Below, in pieces: positions 60,959 through 64,000 of a stretch of 64,000 bases of DNA. Position 1 is the first letter of the stretch. The number at the start of each line of letters is the position of its first letter. The position numbers were made by a program, and so were the translations under genes. Location of the stretch: positions 5,106,129-5,170,128 of the forward strand of contig CM020505.1 of NCBI GenBank assembly GCA_009823395.1. Reading direction: 5' to 3'. The notes under the pieces are model-generated. The model was not told the DNA's origin and did not search any database. It saw nothing but the letters and a program-made list of their open reading frames with translations. The DNA is from Thamnaconus septentrionalis. Taxonomy: Eukaryota; Chordata; Actinopteri; Tetraodontiformes; Monacanthidae.

Positions 60959-61592
60959 CTGAAAGATCCCAAAAAAAGTGAAGACTGCATTTAATGCACG
61001 TTTAATAATTAACATAAAATTCTAGCTTGGCTAAACACCAATAAACACAATTTTATTCAGTTTACATTTCAGATGATTTTATACTTTATACTAATTTAAT
61101 GAACCTAATGCACTTATGTAAACAGCAACATCAAATCACGTCACATTCTACTCTCACAGGTTCTTTCCATGCATGCTACCGTTTAGCTGAAAGTCCTACC
61201 TTTAGTATGTAGTTTCCAGGCTGGATGTCGGTGATGTCAATCCACTGGCAGTCAATGTCAGCATTGTACGTGTCATAGCAGCCGGGACTCAGACCCTGCA
61301 GAGGCAGGACACACACCACACAGTCACTACTACAACTCCTAACCTTCACACAATAGACTTAGTCTTTTTTAATCTACTATAATTTAGCATTTTTATATCA
61401 GCCCGAGGGATTGATTGTGCTTGTGTTTGTGCTACCTGAGTGTGCGCAGTGCAGGCGTAGCGCTTCAGGTGACCAAAGTCGCAGGTGGTGTCTTCCAGGC
61501 AGAAGCTCGCCTTGTGCCCCTCTGCCACTTTACGGCCGGTCCTGACCTCCAGCAAGTCGTAGTGGCTGAACTCGTCCATGCTGTGGTAGTGC
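60843..61592 (-). CDS. loxl1: loxl1, lysyl oxidase-like 1 (three 3' catalytic-domain exons, partial gene)
   Basis: LOXL1 is a secreted copper- and lysine tyrosylquinone-dependent amine oxidase. It oxidises lysines in tropoelastin, so that elastin is cross-linked. Three exons are seen on the minus strand: 61436-61592 (157 bases), 61200-61295 (96) and 60843-60958 (116). From memory these are the sizes of exons 4-6 of the LOX family. Together they read from [14 protein letters not shown] through [36 protein letters not shown] and [10 protein letters not shown] to [31 protein letters not shown] and the final TNCKLAQ favour LOXL1 over LOX. Exons 1-3, with the variable N-terminus and copper-site histidines, were not found up to 64,000. 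Confidence 0.93.
61200..61295 (-). CDS. loxl1: loxl1 exon 5
   Basis: The acceptor is TCTGCAG|GGTCTG and the donor CTAAAG|GTAGGA. It encodes [20 protein letters not shown] then [12 protein letters not shown], including the tyrosine of the YNADIDC motif, which is the LTQ-cofactor tyrosine region of lysyl oxidases. Confidence 0.95.
61436..61592 (-). CDS. loxl1: loxl1 exon 4
   Basis: The acceptor is CCGACAG|GCACTA and the donor ACTCAG|GTAGCA. It encodes [16 protein letters not shown], then [16 protein letters not shown] and [12 protein letters not shown]. It holds the last part of the copper-binding region and the cofactor lysine (GHK) of the family. Confidence 0.96.
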
Positions 61593-64000
61593 CTGTCGGA
61601 TGGGCGGCAAACAGCGTGTGAGTTGGGAACAAACAGCGTCTCACTGCATTAACACCGCAGTAAGTTCCAGAGTAACTTTAACTGGCGGGGACGGAGGATT
61701 TATGGCGTGCGTCTTTAACCCGTTGACCTCGTCTGCTAAACAGTTTTGTAAGCGACGCACCTTGACTTGGCACATTAGAAAGTATCAGAGGACAATGGGA
61801 ACTAATTAATGGCTACAATAATGTAGCGCTGAGACATTACCACACTAATGATGTATGAATGTTGTTAATTAGCGTTAATCGGTCTGGAAGGCCTGGGGTG
61901 TCGGGTCTGTGGGTGAGCCGGAGCGTCGGCGTTGCGTGTCTGTTGGGTCGTCTTCGCGGGCACGCGTCCATCTCCGTGCAACGCAACACTTCATGCCGCG
62001 TTTGTTTGCACAGCTTTGGCGGCCTGGATGCGCACGGCCACCGCTCATCCAAGGCCCAAGCTTGGATTGACTTTTCCAACGCGGGCCGCCAGAAAGAATT
62101 CCACAACAGCTATCAGTGCGCAGCCTGGACCTGGACCAGGTGTCAATGTGACCAGAGTGGCGGGTGATTGTTTGCACGCCCGTCATCAGAGGCCTGTTTG
62201 CGAGGAGACAGTTGAGAGCATTGCTGGATGTTGGGAACACCACCAAGCTCAGTCTGGTTCCGCACCTTCAACGACAACGTGGAGCAGGTTAAGCCTGTTG
62301 AATATATAAAGTATGAAGGAAGGGGTGTCCTTGCAGGTGTTGACAACAAATGTCTGATCAATTTTAATAGCTTCTGTAATTACTCATGAGATGGAAGTGT
62401 CACAATGATAAAATAACTGTTTGGAAGAGGGTGTGACTTGAGTTTGACTATGTATGTAAGAGAAAGTTTGAATTATGGCCCAAACAGCCTCTCACAGGTT
62501 TAATGCACATACACACACACTCTCTCTCTCTCACACACACACACACACAAAGTGCATATCCTGATGGTTTCACTCGTTCCCGTGCTCTGATGTCATACAT
62601 TCAGCTGTAATGAAGCATTCGCTATGACTGTGAGACTGTTTTTAATCCATCATGTTAATAGTTGAACCGCATAACAAAGACTTAGAAACTCACCAAACTT
62701 TCGGTCGCTGCAGTTACTTTTTCATATTGAGCCAAACAAATGTGAACTAGAGCTATGCCGCTGTGTTCCCCCCAGGGGATGATCACTTCAAATAGTTGCT
62801 GGTGGCCATTACAAGGCTTATTTCCATGATCCGTGGAATCTTTATTTTCTCATTACGGCATGCTTAGAGTGTTTACTTTTGGTTGCCGCTGAGTAAAGCA
62901 TTGGATTTCAAACAGTAAGGCTACATAAACATCATTTGTAAACCTCACCTAATACAGCCCGTGTTTCAACATAGTCATTTAAGAGTGACATACTGCTTGG
63001 AACAAAATGTAAGTATTTTGCACTGATGGAGCATGTGAACATTCTTTCTGCTGGAAAGGCCCCAGTAATGATGCCCTCAGGTAGAAAGCTGTTGAATGTT
63101 ATCTGACCTTAACTCCTCGTGTTTTGACACACACGTATGAGGTTACATTCAAATATGCATGGAAACCTGGGAGTTTGTAAGTGTTTACGTGTGTGTGTGC
63201 GAACCAGAAAGAAGGCACGTGAAGTGAACAAAGTGGGGAAAAATGTAATAAAAATCCGCTAGTGGTCACACTCTCAAAGAGCCTGGAAGGCTCCGTCACC
63301 TCCTCGGATTCTTGGATCCACTTGGTGGCGATGTCAACCAGAGAGAATGTAGTGTTGGAGGGACACACAGAGGAATTAACAAGCACGACTTGTGTGTGAA
63401 ATGCACAAAATATTCAAGTCTTTCATCATAGTCATGAGTCATTTTCCACATGTGCTGCAGGACATCAGGCCTTGACTTCTACTGTTACTCCTGAAGGTTC
63501 TTTGACAACTGTTTCATTTGACATTTGATGCCAAAATGGAAGACTTGCAATTTCTCCAAGAAGGCCCTCACCCCCTACACATATTTTTACTATGTGATTC
63601 TAATCAGCGTGCGTTGACTGTATGTTGAAATATTTTACATGCCCGTTCAAATTGATCACGATAAAACTGCATTTAAAAGGTCCTTGCTATGAGTATATTC
63701 ACAAAGATAGAAAAATACCCTTTCATCATCCAATCACAATGGTCAAATGTCATGTTTCCGCAGCAACAAAAACATCAGCGACAAATTATCAAAACGACAA
63801 TCCTGAAACAACATGTATCAAAATGTCACCGATGAGCTGGGCCAGTTAAGGAGCTGCTGTTGGTTCTTCCTAGATGACAAGCAACACTTCAATGTTAATT
63901 TTGATGCCAGCATTCGGCATTCGAGTGTCTGTGAGTGGTGTTTAAACGATTGAACTCCTATACAAGAACATCCTTTTGCTGCAGAAGGTTGAGGTTGTCT
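61593..64000. other. Gene-less stretch, probably loxl1 intron 3
   Basis: No further loxl1 exon could be found on the minus strand, so it is probably intron. A CpG-rich patch at 61870-62290 contains no frame resembling LOX exons 1-3. A short CT/CA run lies at 62519-62548. Confidence 0.45.

Noticed and set aside
61870..62310. GC-rich frames on both strands upstream of loxl1 exon 4
   Set aside because: None resembles LOX-family exons 1-3; probably intron.

Overview
The window is vertebrate nuclear DNA, almost certainly from a ray-finned (teleost) fish. It holds short exons split by GT-AG introns, long gene-poor stretches, dense simple repeats, and several fish-type interspersed repeats: an L1-type LINE, a Tc1/mariner relic, non-autonomous inverted-repeat elements and LINE 3' tails. 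Species cannot be told from the sequence alone. There are no prokaryotic operons, CRISPR arrays or recognisable tRNA/rRNA genes.

Layout. 1-15.5 kb: no gene recognised; simple repeats, one LINE 3' tail (about 3.7 kb), and an inverted-repeat element with an internal 73-bp tandem duplication (11.2-11.85 kb). 15.6-17.6 kb: CpG-rich island containing a likely first coding exon on the minus strand (signal peptide followed by a splice donor); the rest of that gene is not in view. 17.6-24.8 kb: gene-less, with a MITE-like element at 19.8-20.3 kb. 24.83-32.95 kb: complete scamp5 gene on the plus strand, with a CCAAT-rich promoter carrying a near-consensus REST/RE1 site. 33-50.8 kb: gene-less, with an orphan CpG-rich block near 37 kb and three apparently nested transposable elements at 42.1-44.6 kb. 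50.82-59.32 kb: one nearly full-length L1-type retrotransposon (ORF1, damaged ORF2, very long G-rich and microsatellite-rich 3' UTR, poly-A tail), bracketed by a target-site duplication. 59.45-59.84 kb: decayed Tc1/mariner fragment. 60.84-61.59 kb: three consecutive 3' coding exons of loxl1 (lysyl oxidase-like 1) on the minus strand; its earlier exons and last short exon were not found.

Function. SCAMP5 is a tetraspanning secretory and synaptic vesicle protein; LOXL1 is a secreted copper amine oxidase that cross-links elastin. They share no pathway, but both human orthologues lie in 15q24, so the neighbourhood looks like conserved synteny. The two genes converge on a region partly filled by transposons. 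The L1 and the nested elements account for most of the large apparent reading frames; almost all the others come from microsatellites.
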